Origin: Imbricaverruca yamaguchii
Lineage: Eukaryota; Arthropoda; Thecostraca; Neoverrucidae
Assembly (NCBI GenBank): GCA_034440575.1
Contig: JAOTOL010001318.1
Coordinates: 434,001-498,000 of the forward strand
Reading direction: 5' to 3'
Length of the DNA stretch: 64,000 nucleotides
Shown here: positions 49,601-61,690 of the stretch, one piece after another
How the letters are laid out: each line of letters begins with the position of its first letter
Position numbering within the stretch: position 1 is the first letter of the stretch
Program-made: the position numbers and the translations under genes
The notes under the pieces: model-generated
The model's input: only the letters and a program-made list of their open reading frames with translations
The model's database searches: none
What the model was told of the DNA's origin: nothing

Positions 49601-52207
49601 GGTCGTGCGTCTTGGCGTGCGCCGCCAGCCGCCGCGACGTGTCGAACTGACGGCCACACTCGGCGCAGTGCAGCGTGCGGCCCTCGTGCCACTCCAGGTG
49701 GTCGGCCAGGCTCTCCTTCAGGTGGAACATCTCGGGGCACAGGTGGCACTTGTGCGGCTTGTCGCCCGTGTGCGTGCGCCGGTGCGCGCGCAGCGACGAG
49801 AACGCCACGAACCGCTTGTCGCACTCGGTGCACGCGTACGGCGTCTCGCCCGTGTGGCGCCGCATGTGCTCGCGCAGGCTGTCCTTGCGCAGCTGCTTGT
49901 GGCAGACGGAGCACGTGACCACGTGCAGCTCGGCGTGCGCCGCCAGCTGGGCGTCGGAGCGGAAGCCGAGCCCGCACACGCCGCACACGACGATGTCGGC
50001 CGCGTCGGCCGGGTGCTGCGCCGCGTGCGCCGCCAGCGCCGCGGCGCCGTCCAGCACGGCGCCGCACTTGTAGCAGACGGCCAGCCGCTTGGTGGGCAGC
50101 TTGTGGCGGCGCGTGTGACGCTTCAGCTGCGGCAGGTAGCGGAACTGACGCTCGCACAGCGGGCAGCACCACTGCACGTCCGTGGCGGTCGCCGCCTGGC
50201 CGCACCGCTGCCGGTGCAGCGCCAGTTCAGCCGCGTCCGCACACACCGCATCGCACGAGTCGCACTGCAGGTCGTCCTCGGAGACGTCCCTGTTGTCCGC
50301 GCCTGCGTCGTCATCGCCGCTGCCGTCAGATCCGGCGGATGCGGTCGACTCGGGGACTTCAGTGGTGTTGGCTGTGGTGGTGGTGGTACGGGTGGTAGTG
50401 GCACGGCGGCCAGAAGTCCTGGTGGGCAGCCGGCGGTCCCGCAGCACCCGACCCTGCCCAGTTTCGGAGCTAGGAAGGGCAGACGGATCTTCAGTGCAGC
50501 CGACAAAGGCCGGGTCAGGGTTCGGGCGTGCACTTTTCCTGCACTTCCGCTGCGGATGGACACATCGAAAGTGTAGTGTCAGAGGAGAGCATGCTGATAT
50601 ATGGGAGCGTTTTGTAGTAGAATACAGGAACACAACTATGGCGTTCATGGAGGGGAGCCAATGATAAGGGAGGGTTTAATAGCTGGAGTGGGAAGCTCTT
50701 GAATGATAAACTGATACAAAAATCCCCCTCACATGGATGGGAAAAATTTACACAAATTCATGATATGGAAAGCATATCAGGAATTACATTACAGTTGGCA
50801 AACATAACAGCTGAATTGATCAACCAAAAGCAACATAGTAAACAGGTTTAACAATATAAAGGCAAGTGGTCACCAGCATGATAAAAATGCATTGGTCAGT
50901 CTGGCATTTACAATTTTATGGTGGTGTCTGGAGGAATGGGGTCTATGAACCCATCCCAATGTTACAGAATATATAATTCCATCGATGGACATGAACACAA
51001 AATATGTCATATACCTGATCCTTGCCCACTTTCCTTTTTTTCAACTAGCCACACTGCGAATGATGCAATCATCATCTTCACCAGTCTTGAGCCGTGCACA
51101 GTGCATGGCATCAGCTCAGGCTGTGTCTGTTATCAGTCCTTGCATTGTTAGATATTTTGGCTTTAGGGTGCTTCAACCAGAATTGATCATTCACAGGCTC
51201 CACATCTGTCTGTGCATCAGTCCGTCCATGAGTCCGTCCATCCGTCAGAACATGGTCACTAACACTACTAACGCTTCTTTTCCTTTGTTATTTTTTGTTT
51301 ATTTGTTGCCTTTCTGGAACCTGTCATAGTAATTGTGCATACAGATTACCTTGAGATGGATATTAGTCATACCAGTAATGTGGAATCGTGGAATTTCATC
51401 ACTGATTAGCATTAAGTATTAGTGAACTATTTATGCAAGAACATAGACAACGGACGTGACAATAAATCAGAGAAGTAAACGATTCACTCAAGATGTAAAT
51501 ACAATGTTACATTACACAGATATGGTGCATTGAAATAAACAGGAAGCATTTTCATAGCATATAATTACATAGTGTACATATTGCACACTTCTAAGGTATT
51601 ATACATAAGCTATCAGAACAATGTTGAATGGAAGAATAGCATGAGTCAGGCTAACACGATGTAGATCAGACTCCAATCTGTTAACAAGTAGAGAAAAAGG
51701 CATGCTTACTGCAGTTTTTGGCATGAGCTGGATCTGTAGTTCTGAAATGATGTTTGAGTCTTCAACTAATGGCACCTTTTGGAATTCAATTGTGGTGGTA
51801 GCAAACTCAGTTTGTGTGTATTTGTCACAAACCAGACATGAAGCAAACACTTGAGAAGGTTGACTACCAGTGCATTCGCCAAACTGCTCAGCTTTCTGAT
51901 GTGTCTGGGTGAAGCTCCGTCTGACAGAGCCCTTCAGAGCGTGAGTGCGAACATCTAGTGTGTAGATCTCCTTCAGAAGGTTGATGCACATGACACACAC
52001 AGTGGCGCTGTCAGCAACCAGCGACAGCAGAGGCTGCCGCAGTATTGCCGACATGATAGTTTCCACTGAGTTTCCATCTGCCACTGGCTCCGTAACTGTA
52101 GTGCAATGGAAAGTGGTCAGCAGCTTGTTGCAAACCAAACAATGCTTCTGAGTGGCTGAGCAGGAACCATTCAAATCTATCTCCTTTTTCATTAGTGTTG
52201 ATTCCAT
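46279..52207 (-). CDS. ZAD-like / C2H2 zinc-finger transcription factor, four coding exons, 727 aa
   Basis: Exons in transcript order: 52207-51710 (coding part), 50549-49427, 48705-48522, 46657-46279; 2184 coding nt, with phases 0, 1 and 2 matched at the three junctions. Residues 23-74 carry paired CLVC and CVMC Cys motifs followed by a helix, as in the arthropod ZAD dimerisation domain. Residues 167-260 are disordered (Thr-rich, then acidic). From about 262 there are 13 finger units: the first is C2HC, the next eleven are C2H2, and the last lacks its final His (H-x-C). Junctions fall in H-S-G-Q-R-P-F and T-G-E-R-P-Y linkers, strong evidence that exons B, C and D belong together. The C-terminus is Ala/Pro-rich. 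Predicted role: nuclear DNA-binding regulator; target unknown. A 5' non-coding exon is implied by the acceptor just before the ATG. Confidence 0.85.
46918..47536 (+). repeat. Interspersed repeat R1, copy 2, left part
   Basis: Homologous to 19558-20179. The right part continues at 48366-48453 after an inserted MITE. It lies in the intron between exons C and D of the ZAD/C2H2 gene. Confidence 0.8.
47537..48365 (+). mobile_element. piggyBac-like MITE inserted in R1 (829 bp with both TTAA)
   Basis: TTAA (47537-47540) then CCCGTCCCGTCTCGGGG at the left; ccggaaagtcggcgg then TTAA (48362-48365) at the right. The R1 copy at 19558-20268 has one TTAA at the corresponding site and no insert, so the boundaries are certain. 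No ORF of a transposase. Confidence 0.92.
48366..48453 (+). repeat. Interspersed repeat R1, copy 2, right part
   Basis: tagaagctgagatcttaggg to ggcgcgtgtta, matching 20184-20268. Confidence 0.75.
48522..48705 (-). CDS. ZAD/C2H2 gene, exon C (two fingers)
   Basis: Acceptor ctcccacccacAG completes the Gly codon and gives QRPFTCEVCGKSF, then CKYCQKEFSLQSAFTVH and HTGERPY. Donor GTATGC, phase 2. Confidence 0.85.
48710..49420. other. Intron between exons B and C of the ZAD/C2H2 gene
   Basis: No repeat recognised. Confidence 0.5.
49427..50549 (-). CDS. ZAD/C2H2 gene, exon B (ten finger units)
   Basis: Acceptor gtccatccgcAG, phase 0. Fingers include CPLCERQFRYLPQLKRH, CTECDKRFVAFSSLRAH and CEFCGDGFMTRRSLRHH. 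The exon ends HLSVHSG with the Gly codon split; donor GTGAGT, phase 1. The 445-codon plus-strand ORF opposite it is a shadow of its GC-rich codons. Confidence 0.85.
50555..51705. other. Intron between exons A and B of the ZAD/C2H2 gene
   Basis: AT-rich. A gtccgtccatgagtccgtcc tandem-like run at 51217-51245. Nothing else recognised. Confidence 0.5.
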
Positions 52208-52212
52208 GATAC
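51710..52212 (-). CDS. ZAD/C2H2 gene, exon A (start codon, ZAD-like domain)
   Basis: Acceptor tttcatttttcAG, then five non-coding bases and ATG at 52207-52205. Encodes residues 1-166. Donor GTAAGC after an Ala codon, phase 0. The longer reading (from 52276) crosses the acceptor and is not used. Confidence 0.75.
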
Positions 52213-52214
52213 CT

Positions 52215-54180
52215 GAAAAATGAAACAAAAATGCACCAAAATGTTTTGGTAGTAGATAACAAAGCACATCAAACACACTGACAACACTGAAGGTATTGCA
52301 TTAACCCTCGCCAGTGTATGGAATTTTACCACCTTCGGTCATATATGAGTGGGAGGTGGTACGACACCCCCTGGCGATTCGAAACCGTGCATGTTACGAA
52401 AACGAATCAAAGACCAAAGTTATATATCTGGCCGAGATCTCGCGATTGGAATTCAGTATGAACTTCTAAGGTTGCTGGTTGAAAGTGCATGTCAGGTCAA
52501 AGGTCCAAAATTGATTTCATTTTCCTAAGGGAATCATCAGTTATATCAGAACTACTGTCTGAATATGCACGAAATGGCCGGAAATATGTTTATTGCGACC
52601 TTTCGAACATAACGACACGTCACATGATGTGAACGGACCAATATGTCATGCACCAAATGAGGTCAAAGCTGTGACCCCAAATATCCAACTCTGAAGTGGT
52701 TCCAATTTCAATGTTTTTAAAGTTCCATAGGGTAAGAATGGGTGCTGAATTCGAATTCAGCACGACAAATGACAGTAGGTCAGCTAAAAAAGTTGAAAGG
52801 TCAAACGAGGTCAACCAAGATCACCAATTTTTTAAACATTTTTTTTAATGGGAACCCATCTGGGAATTTGGATTTTGCATTATATGCACATAATTACTCT
52901 AAGTACATAAAAAATATGTATGATAATTATGCATTTGTTGAAAACTGGTTGGAGGTGCTCCCCTTTATGACCTCATAACACTGTGACCTGATATGACCTC
53001 CCCAAAAAATCACCAAAAGTCGTCTAAAAAAGTTGCCCCAGAGGGTACTGAACATCTCAGAGCAATCCATTTATCAGTTTGGAAGGAATACACAAAAAAC
53101 CTTCCGGGGTTGCGCCAACCCCCCTCCTATATGGGTGAGGGTTAAGACACTGGGGGAGGAGACCAATTGGTGTTCTTGGATCCACTGTTCAAGGAAGTTA
53201 AATATTAGACACACTGGTAGATCTATGGAAGCAGGTATGCTCTATAGTCATGCCATTTCTCATTGGAGCCATTTCTGACCATAATTTGAATAAATCAACC
53301 CATGTATGGACCTCTGATGAGATTCAATAATGTCAGTCTAACAAAAATGTGCATTCAAATTTTCTCAAGTTTGGACAGGATGGAAATGAAACCATTCCTA
53401 AACACATGATCTATTAAATCAGGTCACACAAGCAATGGTGTCCACCAGATAAGATGGACCCATAATATCACCTGGGTGTCCAAACCTGAAGTTGTGCAAA
53501 ACAGTGGTGCCACTTGGCATTTATTGACCCACACCATACACTTGGCCACTGTTATTGCAAGGCTATTGCACAAATAATTCCAAGATCTACCACCATTTGT
53601 TTTTGAAGGAATCACACAGCCTTCTTCAAGCTTCATCATTTCCTTCTTGAAGCATAGAAGCATGCATCAGTTCAAGCAGAGTGCTGGTCAGTCAAACAGC
53701 ATTGAGATACAAATGGATGAGTCACAGCCAGGACCATCCCAGTAAGGTATGTAAATGTTTGCATTGTTAACTCACAAAATACAGTTAATATAGTAGCATA
53801 TTTCCTCTGTACCATACTTATCAGATCATTCATCTTAATGACAGCCATTTACTTAAAAGTAATACTTGCAGAGAATGTTTTGGAAAATGGTTTTAATCAT
53901 AACAAAAAGCATCCCATTAGACAATAAATTATAATGAAGTCACTATTGCTCACAACCAATAGTGACCACAAGTGTTATTTTGCTCACAACCTGAAAAGCA
54001 TTTGCACAGGAAATGAGTGGTCATATTGTTTCAGTATTACTGTGCATTAAACTGGTAACAAGACATGTTTTAACAAACATTGGTCTGCATAAAGCATACA
54101 AATGGGGTTGGTTTGTTAGACTAACCATTTTATGTTGTCCTTAAATTTTTGAAAACAAATGTGTTATTAAAAAGAAAGTT
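52215..54180. other. Upstream region of the ZAD/C2H2 gene, AT-rich
   Basis: A minus-strand ORF at 53424-53663 (SKTNGGRSWNYLCNSLAITV) reads like a transposon fragment but is too short to assign. The 5' non-coding exon and promoter of the minus-strand gene should lie here; not located. Confidence 0.35.
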
Positions 54181-54204
54181 TTGCATCAAAAGCAGCTTAT
54201 GCTA

Positions 54205-54880
54205 TGCTAGGTTAGGCTGTGTTAGCATTTTAATGCTGAAAATTTTCAGAAAATATGTTGCTTTAACTCTTTCTAATTATATTTTTGGGGAATGTTTTCT
54301 CTACAAACCTTTAAATGAGGTTAGGCTAGGTTAGATTGTTAGGACACATTCAATCACTGGGCTATATAGTATCACCAACCTCTCACTCTGATTGGTACCA
54401 GTTGGACTCAGTAAATGCTGTCAATCATGATATTTGAATCCAAGATCTTGCAATGAAGAATCTGATGCTCTACCAGCTGAGTTGCCACTGCCCCATTAGG
54501 CTAGGTTATGTTAGGTTATATTGCATTACATTAAAAAACATTTATTTTTATGTATGCTCTGCTACCAAACTCAAAGCCACTTTTTCACATTATTTTGCTC
54601 ACAACCTGAAAAGTAAGCATTTGCACAAAAATGAGTGGCCCATCATCTTTGTCACATCAAAAAGCATTGCATCCAAATTACACATTCCAAGCATTCATAG
54701 TACCCCATCAAACCCAAACTTGCTGAGGACAAATTGTACAAACAATCTTCCCCTGTACAATTTAAAAACATTACCTACCCTAACCAAGTCTGACTTGTTT
54801 TCAAAGAATTTTTTTAAAATCTATTTTGGAGAAATCTGAAAACAAAAGTCTGGCCTAACCTGCACCTAGCCTAACCAAAC
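54205..54880. repeat. GGTTAG/CTAACC-rich intergenic stretch with a SINE relic
   Basis: Clusters gctaggttaggctgtgttag (54212), gaggttaggctaggttagat (54318), ttaggctaggttatgttagg (54496) and the complement cctaacc at about 54853-54880. A diverged SINE (head variant 2, minus) lies at about 54345-54495. Such GGTTAG-rich non-coding DNA is frequent in arthropods and is not itself a telomere. Confidence 0.55.
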
Positions 54881-55079
54881 TTCACCCCATTGCTGCTCCA
54901 TGGTGGTCAAACATGTGTAAAACATGTGGTGGATAGTGATAAAATATTTGTGAAATAAAGTGGAGTACACCATTTTCTGAGCACTCAATCACCATCTCTT
55001 CCAAAAACTATCCACATCTTGCTTCTTAATGAGACTTCACGTCTTCATATCTAATTTCAAACAGTAGGTACCCACCTAC

Positions 55080-56375
55080 ATTGTCAGAGAAACTGCCATT
55101 GAGGAACAGAATGCCTATACCAACTATTACAGATCATGATATACAAACATCTCTTAACACAATTCCAATTAAGAAGATTACCAAGGACGTGGCCTGCCAT
55201 GCAATATCAATTGGTTGCCATGGGTATTTTGTGTCGATATCACTGAAAGTTGTATTCAATTGGGCATCTGGCGACAAGAGAATAACGCACACGCATGATT
55301 GCGCCTTTGGATAAAAATTGTGTCGAAGAAACGCGTTAAGCGACATCGCTTCCATGTCAAATTTCTACATCCTACTATACTCGTTTCAACATCACATACC
55401 TAACAAAAAACCGCTATTCTAACACTGGGCGGATACCTTAAACTTGATGCCCTCTTTTTACTTTCTACCGCGGCGTTGTTTACACTAGAGATGTAACCGA
55501 ATATGCCGCATAAAGCAAGGCTATTTCATGAGGTTGGCACACCAGACGCCAGCATAACCTTTAAACCAACAACTGGAGCCAGCATAGTGCTTTGACAGTG
55601 CGTGCCGACGCTAGCATCATTTGGGTAAAAACATAAATGTTTGGGAGCACATTCAGGTATTTTGTGCCCTTGAAACGCAATGTTAACGCGGTGAACATCC
55701 GGGATCGCTAATAAAGAAAGAAAACATGTATGTTCCTGATGCCATTCAAGAACTCTGAAGCATGAGCCCGCAACAAGCGCGCCTGGATGCTCGCCACTGC
55801 GTGCGCAAAGAATATAGGTATAATTTATGAGACACTGCATACAACATGATGCGAAGTGCATTTATGAAAGGTAGCTTTCCTTCAGACGTCGATTTCACTG
55901 CCACTTACGGTGATATATTGCTCATAATGTTACTTTGAGTATTACCTTTTCGTACTATTTTCCACCATAGACGACCGGCCGACGGCGGCGACGCCGGCGG
56001 TCCCCAGCCCGTCTCCAGTCGCCCGCCGCCGTTCATAGTATGGTGGGGTGCGGACTATTCCCTGAATGTGAATGGACCCCAATGCCAAAATTACAGGTAT
56101 ATGTCCAGATTTGACACGATAGGCAATGTACCTAGCATGAGTTCCGCCATCATTGCATTTGAGGAACGCAGATTTTCTCGATATTGCTAAAGAACCTTAC
56201 GCTTATCGGCGTTGGATGAGAGGAATGCATCTACAACTGTGAATTTGTCCAATACCATTTCGGCGTGGTGTAAGGAGGCTGACATTTTTCGGCACCAAAA
56301 TTTGTATACTTTCCCATCCGAACAGGCCGCCAGACATCCAGCCAGCTCCCGGTCACCTTACCCGTCCCTTTAAAA
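55080..56375. other. Non-coding DNA
   Basis: A GC-rich patch at 55967-56035. A roughly 80-bp stretch at 55358-55435 resembles 30438-30515. No gene supported. Confidence 0.4.
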
Positions 56376-56379
56376 TATT

Positions 56380-57000
56380 TGCCCGGAAAGCGGCAAACGC
56401 GAGTGGCGCCAGCGCCCAAGATCAGAGGGCGGTTCCGACAACAACAGACGGCGAGCGCAAGTAACGGTTCGGCCCCGCGAACAGCTGGCTGCCGGAGGTG
56501 CAAACACCATCTGGACTACCCCCGGAAGAAGGGTCATCGACCCGTGAGGTCGGTGGCCCTGACGTGAAGACGTCTCCACCCAAGCCAGAAGAACACTCCA
56601 CGAATCAAAAAGCGCGAGCTGACCCCGAAGCCTTGGGAGTGGGTACAGGAAAAAAAGAGGCGGAGCAATAGCAAGTTCAAGAGAACCGAACAGAACAGGA
56701 CGGACAGGAGGAAGGTACGAGAGACGCAGGGAGAAGGGTCTGGAAGACGCGCGGCGGTATACGCCGGACCGACGCCTGAGGGCCGTCCACCGGTGGCCAG
56801 ATGGCTGAGTTTTCGGATGGAGGAGAGGAAGCACTCAGCCAAGGCCACTCGCCACTCACCATCGGACATGTGAGTGCTAAACTTCTGGCATGTCATCCTC
56901 TTTCCCCAAACCTTTCCGAACCTACCTAAATTCTCTTCCGCAGCTTCTGCCTTCTCACCAAATTCATGGCTGGGAGCGACCTGTCTCATGAGGGGGGGGG
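56380..57000. other. Moderately GC-rich block, possible old coding relic
   Basis: Open stretches occur on both strands (minus 56534-56989, 151 codons; plus 56379-56567), none with recognisable domains. Ends in a G run (56992-57000). It could belong to the same decayed element as the next entry. Confidence 0.25.
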
Positions 57001-57696
57001 ACCAAATAGGATAAGTTCAGGATGGGGAGGAAGTGGACGGAGATGTCGGAGATGGCGAGAGGTATATGAGCAGTGTGTGCGTAATGCGATGCGATGCGGT
57101 GTATGTAAAAGCAATATATATGAGAGTAAGCATATAAATTCTCTAGTATCATCAGCAAAGACCGGTGGTGGCATTTCGGCAGTGACGGACAGGAGGAGCG
57201 GTAGAGCAGGGCCGGATAAAATAAGATAGAGTGCAGCAATGGTTGACGCCAGAACTACAATCCACTTGAAACGGTGCCCGCGTAGTAAATACCTTAGCGA
57301 CCAGGTGCGAGGAGGGGAGGATATTTACGTCCAGAATTGAAATGGTGGCCGTGCCGCGGGTGATGAGGGGTGCCCGCCGCGCTTCTCGCACTGACCAGGT
57401 CATCAACAGCCGACCCGTACACGGAGACAGCACCATGAGTACTTCCCGACAAGGTGGAAGGATTCACACAATTATGCTTGGATCGTGCCTGATATTAATC
57501 TGTACGATGAAGTAAATTTATAAGCGAGGCAGCCGACCTGCGAGCCGTCCTCCTATGAACTGAACGTTTCCGGGCGATGGTGGTGACTGTTGAAGCCAGT
57601 TAAATTGCCTAGAATATTACTGCTGTTATATATATGACGCGCGTTTGGTTAACGCCTGATTGCCAGAGGGTGCGATGAACGGACACTTCGGGGGTA

Positions 57697-58275
57697 TTAG
57701 TTCACCTGCTCTGGATCTTTGACCGCAAAATCACGCTGGCCTCTGCGATCCAGGGGTGCAGGTGAGGTGGCGAACATGGTATGCATGTGGGAGGGGCCGA
57801 TAAAGGGGCCACCACATTGCGTTCGCCGGAAGTCTGGCGCCGTACTATAGGGTATGGCAAAACATTGCCCGGTGGTTTGTCCACCCCCGAACTCTGCACG
57901 TGGGCACGGTTGGTGCAGACAGTTCGAGGGGCATGATGGACGGGTTTGGCATGCCATAAGACCCCAGGCTAAAGAGATAGGGCCGGCTAGGATATAAAGA
58001 CGACCGGGTACGTGCCCAACGTGGTAGGGATCCGTGCCCGCCCGTAGGTTATGTCAGACCTGGTCGCAAGTGTACGACGAATAAGGCCCGGCGCGGCATC
58101 GATTGAACTTAAGGCTAGGTAGGTCGGTCAAAGACATCAGAGCACTTGTATCATCCCTCGGAGTCAGTACGATGAGCCCCCTCGTTGCAGTTATGACTTT
58201 GTCCAGGCGAGAAACGCTGTCAATAATGGCTAGGCCAGCCATGATTGGCAGTGAAAGGTTTACTTGTTCGGCCCG
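57697..58275 (-). pseudogene. Decayed Cys-rich reading frame of unknown family
   Basis: Not recognised. One minus-strand frame is open from about 58275 to 57697 apart from a single TGA near 58054, giving two blocks of about 70 and 118 codons that look like one protein. The first block has a hydrophobic then charged pattern (AGLAIIDSVSRLDKV); the second is Cys/Pro-rich (CQTRPSCPSNCLHQPC). Further downstream on the same strand (57150-57690) open stretches with N-x-S/T sites continue between stops. It could be a relic of a transposon- or virus-derived surface protein (inference, weak) or a host pseudogene. Confidence 0.35.
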
Positions 58276-58279
58276 GTAA

Positions 58280-58975
58280 TACCATCAAAATTAGAGCATT
58301 GGTCTGTCGATCTATGTGTTTGTGTACCGCTGAAAGAGGGGGGGGGGGGGTCAGGAGCTAAATTTGGGGACCAAGCAATTCATTAATTAATAAGGAGAGC
58401 ATGAATGGGGCGAGTGAATGTGAAGTGAATGAGGGGAATGAACGTGAGTAGATAGATTTAAGGATCAGCGGAAGCCGCTTGGGGCTCAACACAGGCACCT
58501 ATTTCGTGCGGAACATTGCACAAAATTATATTATTACTAGCATCCAAAAAGTCCCAACACGGACATGTCATTTAAACCGATGACAAATTTAATTGTCATC
58601 AATTCTCTCATGCAACGTATTAATTATAATCTGGCTAAAGACTCTCACTTACCTATATGGTGTTTCCAAAACTTTGACCTCGCACATATATAAATTCGTG
58701 TTAGGGACGCAACTCAAACCAACATCACGACGGCTGTGGTTTGGGGATGTGTGGTGGAATTATTAGCGGTGAAAAACAACATAATACACCACTGACATAG
58801 GCAATGAACAAAGAAAGGGGTGAGTCAGGTCAAGCCCCCAAAATAAGTCAGTTCAAGTAGTTCAAACAGTTCCATTCGAGTTTAGGCAGCATCAAAAACA
58901 CACAAAAGAATACATTGTACACACCCACTTCGCACACCAATGTCAGTTTCATTTTAGGTTAGGCAAAATCAGTAA
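58280..58975. other. AT-rich non-coding DNA
   Basis: A G run at 58338-58350. Nothing else recognised. Confidence 0.4.
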
Positions 58976-58984
58976 CACATTTCA

Positions 58985-59105
58985 CTCACCCACACATTCT
59001 ACCCACCCACACCCACCCACCCACACCCGACTCACCCCACACCCACCCACCCCACTCACACCCCGCACCCCCAAACCCGTCACCACCCCCGACACCCCAC
59101 CGACG
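58985..59105. repeat. (CACCC/ACCC)n-rich low-complexity run
   Basis: Irregular cacccacccacacccaccc sequence, about 120 bp. Confidence 0.9.
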
Positions 59106-59329
59106 GCAGAGCCGCCACCCCTACAGTGGCAGAGCCGATATTGCTCAGTATTACTGAGGGGTGGAACTTTACTTTCTGTGATCCCACCGCTCGGCGGCCC
59201 TACGGATCCTCTGGGTAGTGGGTAGCAACAGTCGGCGCTTGACGCTCATCGAGCCATGACAGAACCTCAATAATGCCGGATAGCTTGATGTCAAGGGGTA
59301 AAATGACATGGGACATGACATCTAACTAT

Positions 59330-59800
59330 ATACATTATACATATATATGTATAAAAGTAATCGAGTATGACATCTGAAAGCAAATTATTTCATGCCGGTT
59401 TACATATGTAAGTAGTCGACGATGGCATCAGAAGGCAGCTGATTGTGTGTCGGCTTAATTAAGACTATTGTAAATTTATTCGCTCATGTAGAACATCTGA
59501 TATAGAATTTAAAGGAATACAATGTGATATTTCGAGACGCAAATCTTGGAATTGAGCGCAAAAATGACAGGGTTAGATGCTTGTAAATGTAGTCAAGTAT
59601 GGCATCGGAATGCAGCTCATTTCATGCAGGTTTATTTTAGACCCTTGAAAATTTATTAGGCAATGTAGAACAATTGATATAAATTTGAAGAAATACAATG
59701 TGATAATTTGGGACACAAATTATGGAATTGAGTGCAAAAGTGACAGGGTTAAACATTCATGGAAGTTATTCAAGATAGCATAAAATGTAGCACGTTCAGT
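59330..59800. repeat. Diverged tandem repeat, unit about 180 bp
   Basis: catgtagaacatctgatata...gaaatacaatgtgatattt...gcaaaaatgacagggtta at 59485-59575 recurs at 59658-59755, with a partial earlier copy at 59345-59470. Confidence 0.6.
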
Positions 59801-59901
59801 TTTCGTTCAGTTAAGAACATTGGAAATTATCACATCACACGGAATATGTACGACCCATGTTCATCACAAGACGTTGAGTTACCAATTGCTCCCATTTCAC
59901 T

Positions 59902-60565
59902 TTAACCCGTCCGGTCTCCGGGCGGGGGGGGGGTCTTCAACCGCCCCCTCAGGTTTTTCGCGGATAGGGAACGAACGACGCGCGGCAGCGCGTAAAAATT
60001 TGGCATACCTTTTCCCACATCAATTTGGCATGCTGTTTAAAAATTTTGAAGTCAGGTCATTTAGGGTCAACGAGTTAGTCAAGGTCAAGTGAAATCACCT
60101 CCAAAGAAGTTCGACCAGTTGTCATGCTTTAAGGGATATAGATATTTTAAGTAAACTTTCAGCGTATGCTTATCTTTAGGGATGCAACAAAACGTACGAG
60201 AGGAATTTTTCTCTTTTTTTTCGTTTTTAACTACATATAAATTTTGCATATTTGCCTATTGCAGTTGAAATCGAAAATACTGGTCAAAGTAAGGATTTTT
60301 GTGAAGGAAAGTTGACTTCCAACAACGTTTCTCGGTCTGCTCCACCCATTAGGAAAGGAAGATTAAAGAAAACTTGAAAACTCAAAATTTTGAAATTAAA
60401 CGAGCAAAATTTGGGGGGGGGGGGGGATTGAATGACCCTCATTGATTTCGCTGACCTTTTCTGAATCTAAGTATTCTTTTCTTCAGATATCCCTCGAAAC
60501 GAATTCTCCAGAGCCAAAAACATAATGTAAGTAGTCAAGTCGTGAAAATCTAGCCTCCTAGCAGG
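59902..60565 (+). mobile_element. piggyBac-like MITE, right end missing
   Basis: TTAA at 59902-59905 then CCCGTCCGGTCTCCGGG, and about 660 bp collinear with 47537-48185. Homology stops near agcctcctag at about 60555-60565; no second TTAA end. Confidence 0.8.
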
Positions 60566-60779
60566 GGTGTCGATTTGTATCCTCTTGTGGGGGCCATGGT
60601 CGCACCAATGTTGATCTTGGCCCCTCCAATGTTGGTTCCCCCCCAATAACCTATACTGGTTTATGCTGATAAGAAAACTAAAGGAAGAAACAAGAAAAAC
60701 ACCATGCTACATATACAAATTAGTTGATTTAACCAGCATATTTTGTAATGCAAAGAAACTGATTAGGTTTAAATAGTGC

Positions 60780-61115
60780 ACTTCCCGACCCTGAACTCGC
60801 CCTACCAGAACGTTGGCTTCGTCCCTCCCTAATGCTTGGCACCAAGGAAATACCTTCACCCATCATCATCACAGCTCAGGCCTGCTGTGCTCCGATGATT
60901 TGATTTAAACCGTTGTTTGTTTGTTGGTGTTTGGAGTGAAAGGAGGGTGACGGTAACGTTGACGACGACGATGACGTTGACGATGGACCCGTGTACGCTG
61001 TATGACACTGTATTCGCATACTACGACTCACAGTTTTATGTTGACATGTACGGTGCACGTATCTTTTGTTTATGTGACTTCACCTGTTACTGGACGATCT
61101 TTCCCGTTGGCGAGG
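60780..61115 (+). repeat. Interspersed repeat R2, copy 2
   Basis: Counterpart of 22645-22955: ggcaccaaggaaatacct, tgctgtgctccgatga, gttttatgttgacatgtacg, cacctgttactggacgat. A gacgacgacgatgacg expansion is specific to this copy. Confidence 0.6.
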
Positions 61116-61122
61116 ATGCTGA

Positions 61123-61690
61123 ATAATCCTGAATGATCGCCAAATGAATTTGATAAATGGTTAACCTACAAAAAAAACTGATCTAACACAACTTAGCCAA
61201 ACCTAATACCTTTGTACGCTTCATGGAGGTAAAATGTGTGTAAAACTTGTGTGGGAAAGTAATAATACCCATGAAAATTCCATGCCATGGCAAAACATGG
61301 CTCATATCCACCAGTATTTTGGGGATTTTGGGGAAGTGCTACCCTTTGTGGTTTACCAGTTGTGTGGATGCCACTCTAGCTCTTGGTGTTCATACATTCA
61401 TTGTTCTGGGCACATCTGGACTCTTGAGGTTTTTCCACAAATGGAGAACATACACATGAAGGCATTGATGGCTGTTTACTATTTCACCTGCACTTCGCCA
61501 GACAATCACACACGCACAAATGGAATATTATGGAATGATATGGAAGATGGAATGTTATGAAATATGGAATGTTCAGTGACATTAAGATCATATCCAAACT
61601 GCAGTGATCCATATTTCGTCATCTGTTGACATGTGTTTTGCTTGTGCATGCTAGCAAGCTAATATTCCTCCAATCTGGCTGGCATCTCAT
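61123..61690 (+). repeat. Interspersed repeat R3, copy 2 (568 bp)
   Basis: Full-length counterpart of 33437-34005, with sharp ends ataatcctgaatgat and ggctggcatctcat. Confidence 0.85.

Noticed and set aside
49239..50576. 445-codon plus-strand ORF
   Set aside because: It lies opposite the zinc-finger exon B and owes its length to GC-rich codons; its Val/Arg/Ala-rich text has no domain, whereas the minus strand has ten finger units.
54205..54530. Telomeric repeat
   Set aside because: GGTTAG motifs are irregular and interspersed with ordinary sequence; not a TTAGG array.
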